Assembly (NCBI RefSeq): GCF_023276405.1
Contig: NZ_JALRMO010000001.1
Coordinates: 2,170,001-2,234,000, forward strand
Origin: Paenibacillus hamazuiensis
GTDB lineage: Bacteria; Bacillota; Bacilli; Paenibacillales; NBRC-103111
Direction of reading: 5' to 3'
Length of the DNA stretch: 64,000 nt
Shown here piece after piece: positions 26,765 through 36,793 of the stretch. Made by a program: the position numbers and the translations under genes. The first letter of the stretch is position 1; the number at the start of each line of letters is the position of its first letter. Below the pieces are notes generated by a model that was not told where the DNA came from, made no database searches, and worked only from the letters and a program-made list of their open reading frames with translations.

Positions 26765-27118
26765 ATGAATATGCACTACACGATTTTGTTTTACGAAACG
26801 CCGGAGGATTTTGCACGTCGTTCCGATCCGGAGCGGCAGCAGGAATATTTGGCCGGCTGGTCCCATTATGTAAAAGCGCTGCGCGAATCCGGCATTGTTG
26901 TGAGCGGAGCCGGTCTCGATGCTCCAAGCACAGCCGCTTCCTTAAGGCGGCACGGCGGTGAAATGCGCGTCCAGGACGGGCCTGTTACGGAGACGAAAGA
27001 GCAGCTCGGCGGCTTCTTCGTCATCGATGTACCCGACCTTGACGCTGCGCTGGAATGGGCGGCCCGCTGCCCCAACAACGCGGTGGAAGTACGGCGGAAT
27101 TTGCCGCCGATGAAATGA
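26765..27118 (+). CDS. YCII/DGPF-domain protein
   Basis: The 117-residue protein shows the DGPF motif as VQDGPVTETKEQLGGFFVID, followed by DLDAALEWAARCPN. It is a ferredoxin-like fold of the YCII superfamily, with possible catalytic His/Asp of unclear role. GAGAGGGG precedes the ATG. The ECF-type sigma factor gene follows 10 bases after its stop, the known linkage of DGPF proteins with ECF42 sigma factors. The two probably act in one regulatory circuit, with the DGPF gene being a likely target of the sigma factor. Confidence 0.9.
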   Translation: MNMHYTILFYETPEDFARRSDPERQQEYLAGWSHYVKALRESGIVVSGAGLDAPSTAASLRRHGGEMRVQDGPVTETKEQLGGFFVIDVPDLDAALEWAARCPNNAVEVRRNLPPMK

Positions 27119-27127
27119 TCGGCCGCC

Positions 27128-28351
27128 ATGAACGTTCATCATGCGGTGGAACAGGCGGCCCGCGATTCCTACGGGCGACTCGTCGCGTATTTGGCCGCAC
27201 GCTGGCATGATATCGCAACGGTGGAAGATGCGCTTTCAGGCGCCTTCGTCGCCGCGCTGGAAACATGGCCGCGCACGGGAGTGCCGGACAAGCCGGAGGC
27301 ATGGCTGCTTACGGCGGCCCGGCGCAAGCTGATCGACGGAGCACGCCGCGCACGGGTGCAAGCCAAGGCGGAACCGGCTCTGCTCGCGATGGCGGAGGAA
27401 GCGCGGCGCTGGTCCCGATCGGACGAAGATTTTCCCGATGAGCGTCTGCGAATGATGTTCATGTGCGCTCACCCCGATATCGATCCGTCCATGCACACGC
27501 CGCTGATGCTTCAGACCGTGCTGGGCATTGATGCCGCGCGCATCGCGTCGGCTTTTATTGTCAAGCCGTCGACGATGGGGCAGCGTCTCAGCCGCGCGAA
27601 GGCGAAAATCCGCGAGGAGCGCATCCGGTTTGAGTTTCCCGACGAAAGCGAATTGCCACAACGCCTTGGCGCCGTGCTGGAAGCGGTTTATGCCGCTTAC
27701 GGCAGCGGGTGGGACGATGCGGCCGGAGCGGATCCGCGGCGGAAAGGATTGACCGGGGAAGCGGTCTATTTGGGAAGATTGCTTGTGCGTTTTATGCCGG
27801 ACGAGCCGGAGGCGCTGGGACTTCTCGCATTGATGCTTCATTGCGAGGCCCGCCTCGAAGCACGCCGCAATGCGGCTGGAAGCTATGTGCCGCTCTCGGA
27901 GCAGGACACCGCGCTTTGGTCGCGCGTACTGATCGGGGAGGCGGAGCGCATCCTGAGCTGTGCCGCTCAAGCGGGCCGAATCGGGCGGTTCCAGCTCGAA
28001 GCGGCGATTCAGTCGGTGCATGCGCAGCGGGCATACACCGGCCGCACCGAGTGGGAGGAGATCGCCCTCCTGTACGAAGGGCTCGTGCGCATCGCACCTA
28101 CGATCAGCACGCACATAGGCCGTGCCGCCGCCGTGGCCGAGGCGCGCGGCGCCGAAAGCGGGCTTGCGCTGCTTGAGGCGATTCCGGCCGAGACGATCGC
28201 AAGCTATCAGCCGTACTGGGCGCTTGCCGCCCATTTATTCAAGCGATTGCGTCGGGACGAGGACGCCCACGCCGCATACAGCCGCGCCATCGGGCTGTGC
28301 ACGGACCCGTCCGTTCGCGATTTTTTGCAGCGGCAGGCAGGTCAGCAATGA
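27128..28351 (+). CDS. ECF42-type RNA polymerase sigma factor
   Basis: The 407-residue protein begins with sigma region 2 (YGRLVAYLAARWHDIATVEDAL, then WPRTGVPDKPEAWLLTAARRKLIDGARR) and region 4 near residue 125-165 (MLQTVLGIDAARIASAFIVKPSTMGQRLSRAKAKIR). A C-terminal extension of over 200 residues is TPR-like (YGSGWDDAAG, EPEALGLLALMLHCEARLEARRN, FQLEAAIQSVHAQRA), a hallmark of ECF42 sigma factors. These lack a classical anti-sigma factor and are linked to DGPF proteins, as here. No strong ribosome site is seen, so translation may be coupled to the upstream gene. A terminator follows. Confidence 0.92.
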   Translation: MNVHHAVEQAARDSYGRLVAYLAARWHDIATVEDALSGAFVAALETWPRTGVPDKPEAWLLTAARRKLIDGARRARVQAKAEPALLAMAEEARRWSRSDEDFPDERLRMMFMCAHPDIDPSMHTPLMLQTVLGIDAARIASAFIVKPSTMGQRLSRAKAKIREERIRFEFPDESELPQRLGAVLEAVYAAYGSGWDDAAGADPRRKGLTGEAVYLGRLLVRFMPDEPEALGLLALMLHCEARLEARRNAAGSYVPLSEQDTALWSRVLIGEAERILSCAAQAGRIGRFQLEAAIQSVHAQRAYTGRTEWEEIALLYEGLVRIAPTISTHIGRAAAVAEARGAESGLALLEAIPAETIASYQPYWALAAHLFKRLRRDEDAHAAYSRAIGLCTDPSVRDFLQRQAGQQ

Positions 28352-28377
28352 TCTCTAAGTCCCCGGCAATATTCCCG

Positions 28378-28419
28378 AAGCGAAACCTTTTCTACGTAAA
28401 GGGTTTCGCTTTTTTTTGT
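28378..28419 (+). terminator. rho-independent terminator after the sigma factor gene
   Basis: GCGAAACC pairs with GGGTTTCGC around a 12- to 13-base loop; eight T residues follow. Confidence 0.88.
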
Positions 28420-28458
28420 TTGCCCGGGTGCGTGCCCTTCTCCGGCGAACGACGAAAC

Positions 28459-28540
28459 GGACACCACGGACCTTATTTGCGCCAAGAAGGGCAGTATGCG
28501 AAATGCAGCGGACACGGGCGCCGCTATTTCGCCGCAAAAC
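28459..28540 (+). repeat. degenerate 51-bp repeat doublet
   Basis: GGACACCACGGACCTTATTT at 28459 and GGACACGGGCGCCGCTATTT at 28510 align over about 30 bases with roughly 70 per cent identity, giving a period of 51 bases. No good ORF covers them. Together with the structured element at 28612 they fill most of the 555-base gap between the sigma factor and the ABC operon; the remainder shows nothing I can name. Confidence 0.4.
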
Positions 28541-28611
28541 CATTCATCTTACGCTACCTGGTAATGCGCCAAAACGAAGCGAGCCCGAGACACGCATAAG
28601 CTCCACGCATC

Positions 28612-28770
28612 ATCGCTCCCAAAGTAAAGCGTGCCGGGCATAGGATTTGGGCGAGCGGCCCCAAATCCATGCCCGGCAAACGCGAACTAGAAGCGAGCAC
28701 TCCCGCACTGCGGGCGGGTCCAGGGCGCCCGAGCGCCTGGGGTCCCCCCGGTGGGGGGACTTAGGGGGGC
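28612..28770 (+). repeat. structured dispersed element, family 1, copy 2
   Basis: After CATCGCTCCCAAAGTAAAGCG the element has a hairpin arm (28629-28683) with stems GCGT/ACGC, GCCGGGCAT/ATGCCCGGC and GATTTGGG/CCCAAATC. Then follow CTAGAAGCGAGCAC, GCGGGCGGGTCCAGGGCGCC, a CCCCCC/GGGGGG hairpin and ACTTAGGGGGG. Compared with copy 1, the stems differ at five or more base pairs, each change being compensated on the other strand, while the joining sequences are nearly identical. Confidence 0.85.
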
Positions 28771-28907
28771 AGAAGCACCTAACAAACTCACACCATTTTC
28801 TAACAAATAACGCCTGTTCATTTATTTTGAAAAGGGTTACATTGGTTATGATTTGCCGGCTTTTTCTGCACGCATTAGACGCAATAAACGTTAGGGGGAC
28901 CCGCAAG

Positions 28908-29616
<709 letters not shown>

Positions 29617-29633
<17 letters not shown>

Positions 29634-30660
29634 GCGGCCGCTTCGCTTCGTCCGGGTGGCTTGCGCGGGAATGCTGGCGGCGGCGCTCGCAGGCTGCTCG
29701 CTTTTGCCCAAGGAGGAAGAGGCGCTGAAGCCGCCGCTCGTGAAGCCGGTCAAAGAAAACTTCGAAGTCTATGAAGTGAAGCGCGGCAGCATCGCCAAGC
29801 AGGTGAGCGGTGTCGCCACGTTTGCGTCGGACAAGATGCAGTATTTGAATTTTACCGAATCCGGAGGGCGGCTCGCATCCATCGACGTGCAGATGGGCAC
29901 CGTCGTTAAGGCGGGGGACGTCGTCGCACAGCTTGATAAAGGCGATATCGAAAACAAAATCAAGCAGCAGCAGATCGTCGTGGAGAAAGCGAAAATCGCC
30001 CTGGAGCAGGCCAAGGAAGAGAAGCGGGGAGACGTGCAGACGATGCGCCTTAAAATACTTGACATCCAGAAGGAGCAGGTGCAGCTCGAGATGCTGCAAA
30101 ACCAGCTCGCCAAGACGCAGCTGGTCTCAAATATCGAAGGCATAGTGACTTTCATCGATACGAATCTGAAGCCGGGAGACCCGGTCGTCGCGTTTCGCCC
30201 GATCATTACGATTTCCGATCCGAAGTCGCTTAAACTGGTTTACGAATTCGCCAATACGAACGATTTGACGGGCATTCAGGTCGGCATGGCGGCGGACGTG
30301 AAAATCAAGGGAAATCCGTTCACCGGCAAAGTGGTGCAAATTCCCGCCACCGCGCCTCAGAGCGACGTCAAGGCGATTGCCGACAAAAATGCCAAGTCGG
30401 TCGTCATCGTCGTCGATAACCCGCCGGCTGACGTGGAAATCGGCGGCAATGCCGATATTTCAATCGTGACGGAAAAGCGCGACGACGTGCTCGTCATCCC
30501 GAGAGTCGGCCTGCGCTCCTATTTGGGCAGGGACTACGTTCAGGTGCTGGAAGGGGAGAGCCGCAAGGAAATCGACGTGGAGAAAGGGATCGTTTCCTCG
30601 ACCGAGGTGGAGATCCGCAAAGGCTTGAAGGAAGGGCAGAAGGTGATTTTAAACAATTGA
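29617..30660 (+). CDS. lipoprotein membrane-fusion adaptor (HlyD/RND type)
   Basis: The roughly 347-residue protein has a basic start, an apolar helix and the lipobox ALAGC, so it is anchored on the outer face of the membrane. A lipoyl-like half-motif SGGRLASIDVQMGTVVKAGDVVAQLD is followed by a coiled coil (IKQQQIVVEKAKIALEQAKEEK) and a beta-barrel part ending DDVLVIPRVGLRS. This is the adaptor of MacA/YknX-type exporters. TTG 29617 is favoured by GGAGG 9 bases upstream; ATG 29608 in frame is too close to it. It overlaps the first ATPase gene by 17 bases. Confidence 0.88.
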
Positions 30661-30675
30661 GGTGACAACATTCCG

Positions 30676-33597
30676 GTGGCCCTGTTCGTAATGATTTTAC
30701 GCAAGATGGTGAAAAACAAATGGCTCGAGCTGAGCCTTTTGGCCGGCCTGATTATTTCCGTCGGCCTCGCCAGCAGCATGCCGATTTATACGGCGGCGAT
30801 TTTGCAGCGGCTGCTCGTCAAGGATCTGGACCTTCTGCAGGTCAATACGCAGCAGTACTCCGGGGATTACTGGATGTCCATCTATCTCACCGGAGATATT
30901 CCATCCGATCGGATCGAAGCCGTGCTGCACAAGACGGACGATTTTATGGTTTCGCAGGCGCACCAAATTTTCGATTTGCCCGTGAAGGAATTTGTGATTG
31001 AACGGTCCACCGACAAATACAAGATGGAGCCGGTCGATGCCGAGCGGATCGACGGCAGCAAGCAGCGCATTACCGACATGACGGGGATCAAAGGGTTGGA
31101 ACAGCACGTGCGGATCGTCGATGGCAGACTGCCTTCCGCGCAGCCGGTCAATGGGGTTTACGAAACGGCGGTGGTCGAAAGCGCCCTGACGAATATGAAG
31201 ATGGTGCTCGGCAACGAGTTTATTCTGCGGGATGATGCCGGCCAAGAGATGATTCGTGTGAGGCCGGTAGGCGTCATTGATCAAAAAACGTACGACGACG
31301 TGTTCTGGTACAACAAGCTGAGCAGTTACAGCGGAAGCATGCTCGTCCCGTTCGAGCTGTTCGAAAAAGATTTTACCCACGAACGGAAGCTGAACGTGCG
31401 CTCGAGTTATTGGCTCACTGCGCTCGATTACACCAAAATGCGGCTCCCTCATATCAACCGGTATTTGACCGCTCACCAATGGGTGGAGAACCACCTGGCG
31501 GAGAATTACCCTAATTACAACATCAAAGCGCAGGCGATGCCGACGCTGAGCACGTACTTCGAGAAGGAAGAGAAGCTGCGGATGATGCTGTGGTCGCTTA
31601 ACGTGCCGGTGATGATCATGCTGGCTTTTTACCTGTTCATGGTGGCCAACCTGATCACGGACCGGCAGAAGACCGAAATCGCCGTATTGCGCAGCCGAGG
31701 CGCCAGCCGTACGCAAGTGCTGCTCGGCTATTTGGCGGAAGGGGTGTTTCTGGGGGCGATCGCCTTTGCCGCAGGACCGTTTGTCGGGCTGCAGCTTACC
31801 CGGGTGCTCGGCGCGTCGAACGGGTTTCTGGAATTCGTGCAGCGGGCGGCGCTGGATGTGCGGATGAACCGGGAGGCCTACGAGTACGGGGCGGTGGCGG
31901 TCGCTTGCTCGCTGGTGATGACGCTGATACCGGCGTTTCTAGCAACGCGCGCCACGATCGTCGGCCATAAGCAGCAGATGGCCCGGCAGCAAAAAAGCTC
32001 GTTTGTGCATAAATTTTTCATCGATATCGCTCTGCTCGGAGTATCCTTGTACGGGCTGCAATCGTTCCGCCGCAGAATGGCCGATATGGTGTCGCTCGGA
32101 CTCGACTCGAACGATCTGAAGATGGACCCGCTGCTGTTTCTCGTGCCCGCTTTGTTTATCCTCGGTTCGGCGCTGTTCATTTTGCGCGTGTATCCGTGGT
32201 TTATCCGGTTCGTTTATTGGCTCGGCCGCAAATGGTGGCCGCCTTCGCTCTATTCCACTCTGATTCAGGTGGGCCGGCAGGCGGCGCAGTACCAGTTCAT
32301 CATGGTGTTTCTCGCGATCACGCTGGCGACCGGGCTGTTTAGTGCAAGCGCGGCCCGCACGATCAACAAAAATGCGGCGGAAAAAATCCAATACGGCATC
32401 GGCGCCGACGTTGCGCTGCAGATCAAGTGGGAGGACGATGCGCCTCCTCCGGGAATGAACGAAGGCGGCGGAGACAGCGAAGGGGAGAACGCCGTTCCGG
32501 CCGTCCCGCTGACGCTGTCCGGCAATACGAAGGTGCAGTTTTCCGAGCCGCCGTTTTTGCCGCTTACGCAGTTGCCGGGTGTTGAGCATGCGGCGAAAGT
32601 GTTCAGCAAAAAGGACGTTTCCGTCACCGTAGGCAAAGAGCGGGCGAACGTGCTGCTCATGGGCATCGACACCGACGATTTCGGTCAGGTGGCCTGGCTG
32701 CGCGATGGACTGCTCGATCATCATTTCTACGATTATTTGAATCTGATTGCCAGCGATCCGGCGGCCGTGCTCATTTCCCGATCGGTGGCCGAGCAATTCA
32801 AAATTAAAGAAGGCGACCGGTTGTATGCAAGCTGGCAGGGAGTGGAAAGCACTCAATTCAAGGTGTTCGGCATCATCGATTATTGGCCTTCCTGGAACCC
32901 GAATCCGCAGTCGGGGTTCGGGGCGGCATCCGGCTCGTCTGCCGCGAACAGCAAAAACAAAAAAGTTGTGCTGCCGATGCTCGTCGTCGGCCATCTGTCT
33001 TACATCCAGAACAACATGGCGCTCGAGCCATATAACGTATGGCTGAAGCTGAAGCCGGAGGCGTCCAGCCAGGAGCTGTACAAGGCGCTGGAGGAACGAA
33101 ACATTCCGGTGACGAGCCTCAGCGACGCGAAGCAGGAGCTGATCAAGCAAAAAAACGATCCGTTCCAGCTCGCCATCAACGGCGTCATGACGCTCGGTTT
33201 TATCATCTCGATCATCATCAGCTTTTTCGGATTTCTGCTGTATTGGGTGCTTTCCCTGTCGGGGCGCATCCTGCAGTTCGGCATTTTGCGCGCGATGGGC
33301 GTCTCGTTTATGCAGCTGATCGGCATGCTGGTCGGCGAGCAGCTGCTGACGTCCGGCGCCGCGGTCGGCATCGGCGTGCTCACCGGGAGCTTGGCAAGCC
33401 GGCTGTTCGTGCCGATGTTCCAGCTTTCGTTCAACGCCGCCACGCAGGTGCCGCCCTTTCTCGTCACATTCGATCCGCGCGACCAGCTGCAGCTGTACGC
33501 GATCGTAACGCTCATGATTACGATAGGCCTGTTCATTCTCGGTTATATGCTGTCGCGCATTAAAATCCACCAGGCCGTCAAGCTAGGGGAGGATTAA
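30676..33597 (+). CDS. FtsX-like ABC permease, 973 aa
   Basis: This large permease has an N-terminal helix, a long extracytoplasmic region, a helix bundle near residues 310-420 with VPVMIMLAFYLFMVANLI and LRSRGASRTQVLLGYLAEGVFLGAI, a second set of helices near 490-560, another extracytoplasmic region, and three C-terminal helices from about residue 840. The RSRGAS and ILRAMGVSFMQLIGML segments are coupling elements typical of FtsX/MacB permeases. Two FtsX-like cores in one chain could form a whole channel without a partner. A GTG start has GAGGTGA upstream. Substrate unknown; it is flanked by two ATPases. Confidence 0.88.
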   Translation: MALFVMILRKMVKNKWLELSLLAGLIISVGLASSMPIYTAAILQRLLVKDLDLLQVNTQQYSGDYWMSIYLTGDIPSDRIEAVLHKTDDFMVSQAHQIFDLPVKEFVIERSTDKYKMEPVDAERIDGSKQRITDMTGIKGLEQHVRIVDGRLPSAQPVNGVYETAVVESALTNMKMVLGNEFILRDDAGQEMIRVRPVGVIDQKTYDDVFWYNKLSSYSGSMLVPFELFEKDFTHERKLNVRSSYWLTALDYTKMRLPHINRYLTAHQWVENHLAENYPNYNIKAQAMPTLSTYFEKEEKLRMMLWSLNVPVMIMLAFYLFMVANLITDRQKTEIAVLRSRGASRTQVLLGYLAEGVFLGAIAFAAGPFVGLQLTRVLGASNGFLEFVQRAALDVRMNREAYEYGAVAVACSLVMTLIPAFLATRATIVGHKQQMARQQKSSFVHKFFIDIALLGVSLYGLQSFRRRMADMVSLGLDSNDLKMDPLLFLVPALFILGSALFILRVYPWFIRFVYWLGRKWWPPSLYSTLIQVGRQAAQYQFIMVFLAITLATGLFSASAARTINKNAAEKIQYGIGADVALQIKWEDDAPPPGMNEGGGDSEGENAVPAVPLTLSGNTKVQFSEPPFLPLTQLPGVEHAAKVFSKKDVSVTVGKERANVLLMGIDTDDFGQVAWLRDGLLDHHFYDYLNLIASDPAAVLISRSVAEQFKIKEGDRLYASWQGVESTQFKVFGIIDYWPSWNPNPQSGFGAASGSSAANSKNKKVVLPMLVVGHLSYIQNNMALEPYNVWLKLKPEASSQELYKALEERNIPVTSLSDAKQELIKQKNDPFQLAINGVMTLGFIISIIISFFGFLLYWVLSLSGRILQFGILRAMGVSFMQLIGMLVGEQLLTSGAAVGIGVLTGSLASRLFVPMFQLSFNAATQVPPFLVTFDPRDQLQLYAIVTLMITIGLFILGYMLSRIKIHQAVKLGED

Positions 33598-33599
33598 CG

Positions 33600-34487
33600 A
33601 TGATTCAATGCGATAATCTGGTGAAAATTTACAAGGTCGCCGATCTGGAAGTCGTTGCTTTGCAGGGGCTCGATCTCCATGTCGAGACGGGCGAACTGAT
33701 GGCGATCATCGGCAACAGCGGCAGCGGCAAATCGACGCTGCTCAACATGCTCGGCGGACTCGACCGGCCTTCGGCCGGCAACTTGGTAGTGGACGGCAAA
33801 GATATGCTGAAATTCACCGAAAAAGACCTTGTCAAATACAAGCGGGAAACCGTCGGTTTCGTCTGGCAAAATAACGCCCGCAACCTGATCCCTTATTTGA
33901 CCGCACTTGAAAATGTCGAGCTGCCGATTCTGCTGCAGGGCCGCCGCAAACGCGAGCGGGCGCTCGAGCTGCTCGATGCGGTCGGCCTCGGCCACCGTAC
34001 GAAAAACCGGCTCAATCAGCTGTCCGGAGGCGAGCAGCAGCGCGTCGCGATCGCAATTGCGCTGGCGAACAGCCCGAAGCTGCTTCTCGCCGACGAGCCG
34101 ACCGGCTCGGTCGATACGAAGATGGCGAACCAAATTCTCGATTTGTTTCGCCAGCTCAACCGCCAGCTCGGGCTGACGGTCGTCATCGTCACCCACGACC
34201 CGCTGCTGGCCAAGAAAGTCGACCGCGTCGTCGCCATTCGCGACGGAAAGACATCGTCGGAAATCATCCGCCGCAAATCGTATTCGGAGGAGCTGGCGGA
34301 GCTAGAGCAGGAAGGGGCGGCGTCTGCAGAGGAGTCGCATGTAGAATATGCGGTGCTTGACAAGGCGGGGCGGCTGCAAATTCCGTCCGGCTATCTCGAA
34401 ACGATCGGCGTGAAAAACACCAACAAAATCAAGGTTCATCTGGAGGACGGCAAAATCGTGCTGCTTCCTCCGGAGGAGAAACAATAG
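33600..34487 (+). CDS. ABC transporter ATPase with C-terminal AbrB-like domain
   Basis: Residues 1-220 are a LolD/MacB-type ATPase: GNSGSGKST, VWQNNARNLIPYLTALENVEL, LSGGEQQRVAIAIA, LLADEPTGSVD, VTHDP. After a linker rich in Glu/Ala, residues 252-292 read VLDKAGRLQIPSGYLETIGV and KIKVHLEDGKIVLLPP, which matches a SpoVT/AbrB-type swapped hairpin. The domain would be a small oligomerisation or regulatory module. The gene lies 2 bases after the permease stop and is the second ATPase of the operon; a heterodimeric pair with the first ATPase is plausible. Confidence 0.9.
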   Translation: MIQCDNLVKIYKVADLEVVALQGLDLHVETGELMAIIGNSGSGKSTLLNMLGGLDRPSAGNLVVDGKDMLKFTEKDLVKYKRETVGFVWQNNARNLIPYLTALENVELPILLQGRRKRERALELLDAVGLGHRTKNRLNQLSGGEQQRVAIAIALANSPKLLLADEPTGSVDTKMANQILDLFRQLNRQLGLTVVIVTHDPLLAKKVDRVVAIRDGKTSSEIIRRKSYSEELAELEQEGAASAEESHVEYAVLDKAGRLQIPSGYLETIGVKNTNKIKVHLEDGKIVLLPPEEKQ

Positions 34488-34511
34488 CGCGGGAAAGTGA
34501 GGGAAGACGTT

Positions 34512-36656
34512 TTGCATCGATATAAATCTTCTTGGCATCGTCATAATTCTTCACGGTTGCTTCTTTCCGCGGCGATAGCCGGGATGATCGCATTCGGCCA
34601 GACAGCGACGGCCATGGCGGAAGGCGAGCATTATATGAAGGCGGATATCGAAGAAACGCTCGCGCTGCCCGTCGTTTCGATAGGGGAGGGCAGCTACATC
34701 GAGTTGAAAAGGGCTGCCATTCTGCCGGCTGACGGCGGCAAAACGCTGTTTTTCACGATAACGGCGGTCAACGGCAGCGATCGTGAGATCGCTTTTGCGG
34801 ACTACTGGGTCCGGCCGTACAGCAGTTCGTCCGGTATGCAATTTACGGCCGAGCTTCTGCCACAGGACAAAAGCAAAAACGAAATTCCCGCCGGGGGACG
34901 GATGGATTTCTCATTTTATGCAGTGGTGGGCGATGCCGCGGCACTGCAGGATATCGCGCTGCGCGTAACGAAGTGGGATTACACGCTGGAGACTCTCGAG
35001 CGGCCGGTCGGTGATATCCGCTTCCGCACGGACGACCTTTCCTACTTGCGCCCGGGCGGCTCATCCAGAGTGATGGAGGTCGGTACCGTACCGGTTCGAG
35101 GTACCGTTTCGCGGATGCTTCTCAAGAAGAACGAGAAATATTATTTCCCGCAATTTACGCTCAGGCTTGTCAACGAAGGCGAGGCGAGCGTGCCGCTGCC
35201 GGACTACCAATATGCGCTGAGAACGGCGGACGGCGTCATGTTTCCGCTGGACACGGCGGGTGGGGAAAAGCTGTCGCTTCCACCGAGGGTGACGAAAGAG
35301 CTGCAGCTTAAATCTTCCGGCGTTCCAGCCGCAACCGAATTTTTCGGCGCGGAGCTGGTCGTTACGCAGACCTTCCCAGGCAATGGCGATGGTAAAGTCA
35401 CCGCGCCCGTCGCTTTTTTCCGGATTCCGGATACGTCCGATACGCCGGTGTCGCTCGGCCAAGATTACGAATATTCGAACCCGTCGGGGCTGTACAGCCT
35501 GAAAGCGGATCAGCTGCAGCGTCTTCCGTGGGACGACCAGGACCTGCTGACCGCGCAGCTCACGATTACGAATAAAGACGAAAGCGGGCTGCCGATTCCC
35601 GAGCTTCGCGCCTATTACGTGCTGGATGACGGAGTGAAAATCGAAGCCAAGGCGGTCAAAATCGATCGGCAGGTCGGGCTGCCTGCGGGGCAGGAAACGT
35701 TTTTCAAGCTGATCGGGAAAATTCCGTACGATTACCGGTACGGCAGCGCCAAGCTGCTCATCCAGGAGAAAAACGGCGACTCCTCCTATGTCGATGTATG
35801 CGAATTTGCGCTTCCACTCGAGTATAAGGGCATGCCAAGCATCACATACGGAAGCAAACGCCCGGTCAGCGGCAGCGGCAGAAATTTGCTGTACGCACCG
35901 AGAACTGTTCATACCTACACGGACAAGGGCTCCAAGCTGTACGAGGTGCAGGTCGAAGTGGAAAACACGGATAAGCGCAGCGCGGCGGTCCCCAAGCTGG
36001 CCGCATATTTGGAAACGCCGGAGCATGCGATATTTCCGACCAAGGTGCGCGAAGTGAAGGCCAAGCTTAATCCGGAAGGGAAAGCGCTCGTTTCGTTTTG
36101 GGCGAAGCTTCCGAAAGAGATGAGCACCGACGGGCTGAAGCTGATTCTGGGCGATGCGGTCACCGACAACCATTTGTCCGGCTTCGACGATAAGCCGGAT
36201 GCGTTTCTCGATGCCGCCGTGTTCGACTTGCCCGTTGAAAACACCATGGTCAGCCCCGATTTACGGAATGTCGAGCTGTACCCGTACACCGTTTCTATTT
36301 GGAATATCAGCACATGGCTGGACGCCAGTCAGCTGCGGATCAATTTCCTGTACGATCTCAGCAAAGATTCGTATTACGAAACGAGCACGGACGGACAGAA
36401 GCTTGTGCTTCAGCTTGAGGATAGCAACGGCAACATATCAATGACGCAAAAGTTTTATTTTGAAAAAGGGCCTGACGACGACGACGTTTATCTCGAACTG
36501 GGCGAGCACAGCTACAAATGGGTGAAATCCGACAAGGATCTGATCGCCAACATTCAGACGCTCAAGACGTATAAACTGTCGATTTACCATGAGTTTCAAG
36601 GGCAGAGCAAGCTGCTGGCGTCCAAGGAGATCACCTGGTTCGGCTTGTCGGACTAA
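34512..36656 (+). CDS. large secreted protein of the ABC operon, 714 aa
   Basis: The N-terminus is a long signal peptide (LLLSAAIAGMIAFGQTATAMA), and no further membrane segment is seen. The rest is beta-rich with repeated modules of about 160 residues, each with aligned segments such as FFTITAVNGSDREI, FTLRLVNEGEASVPLPDYQYAL, LTITNKDESGLPIPELRAYY and VEVENTDKRSAAVPKLAAYL. This suggests tandem immunoglobulin-like beta sandwiches. TTG 34512 follows GTGAGGGA at 7 bases. It is the last gene of the exporter operon and ends in a terminator, so it may be exported by or assist it. The family is not recognised. Confidence 0.8.
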   Translation: MHRYKSSWHRHNSSRLLLSAAIAGMIAFGQTATAMAEGEHYMKADIEETLALPVVSIGEGSYIELKRAAILPADGGKTLFFTITAVNGSDREIAFADYWVRPYSSSSGMQFTAELLPQDKSKNEIPAGGRMDFSFYAVVGDAAALQDIALRVTKWDYTLETLERPVGDIRFRTDDLSYLRPGGSSRVMEVGTVPVRGTVSRMLLKKNEKYYFPQFTLRLVNEGEASVPLPDYQYALRTADGVMFPLDTAGGEKLSLPPRVTKELQLKSSGVPAATEFFGAELVVTQTFPGNGDGKVTAPVAFFRIPDTSDTPVSLGQDYEYSNPSGLYSLKADQLQRLPWDDQDLLTAQLTITNKDESGLPIPELRAYYVLDDGVKIEAKAVKIDRQVGLPAGQETFFKLIGKIPYDYRYGSAKLLIQEKNGDSSYVDVCEFALPLEYKGMPSITYGSKRPVSGSGRNLLYAPRTVHTYTDKGSKLYEVQVEVENTDKRSAAVPKLAAYLETPEHAIFPTKVREVKAKLNPEGKALVSFWAKLPKEMSTDGLKLILGDAVTDNHLSGFDDKPDAFLDAAVFDLPVENTMVSPDLRNVELYPYTVSIWNISTWLDASQLRINFLYDLSKDSYYETSTDGQKLVLQLEDSNGNISMTQKFYFEKGPDDDDVYLELGEHSYKWVKSDKDLIANIQTLKTYKLSIYHEFQGQSKLLASKEITWFGLSD

Positions 36657-36688
36657 GCGATGGGGGATGTTTGTGCCGAAATCGATCG

Positions 36689-36711
36689 GCATAAGCATCC
36701 CTTATGCTTTT
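36689..36711 (+). terminator. terminator of the ABC exporter operon
   Basis: GCATAAG pairs with CTTATGC around CATCC, followed by TTTTC. The stem is short (7 bp). Confidence 0.55.
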
Positions 36712-36793
36712 CAAGGTTACAAACATCGGTTTTTGCACAAAATAACATCATTTACCGGAAACATCCAAAATTGCCGCCGGAGGAGACTAAGCT

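Noticed and set aside
28416-28643. Arg/Thr-rich 75-codon ORF after the sigma factor terminator
   Set aside because: It overlaps the 51-bp doublet and the structured element, lacks a ribosome site and looks like chance translation of repeat DNA.
28647-28907. N-terminal extension of the first ABC ATPase
   Set aside because: This frame reads through the structured element and has no ATPase similarity; AGGGGG before 28908 marks the start.
31939-33570. Minus-strand open frame of 543 codons antisense to the FtsX-like permease
   Set aside because: It has low-complexity Arg/His-rich sequence, no recognisable domain, no start signal, and lies wholly inside a permease with clear membrane segments.
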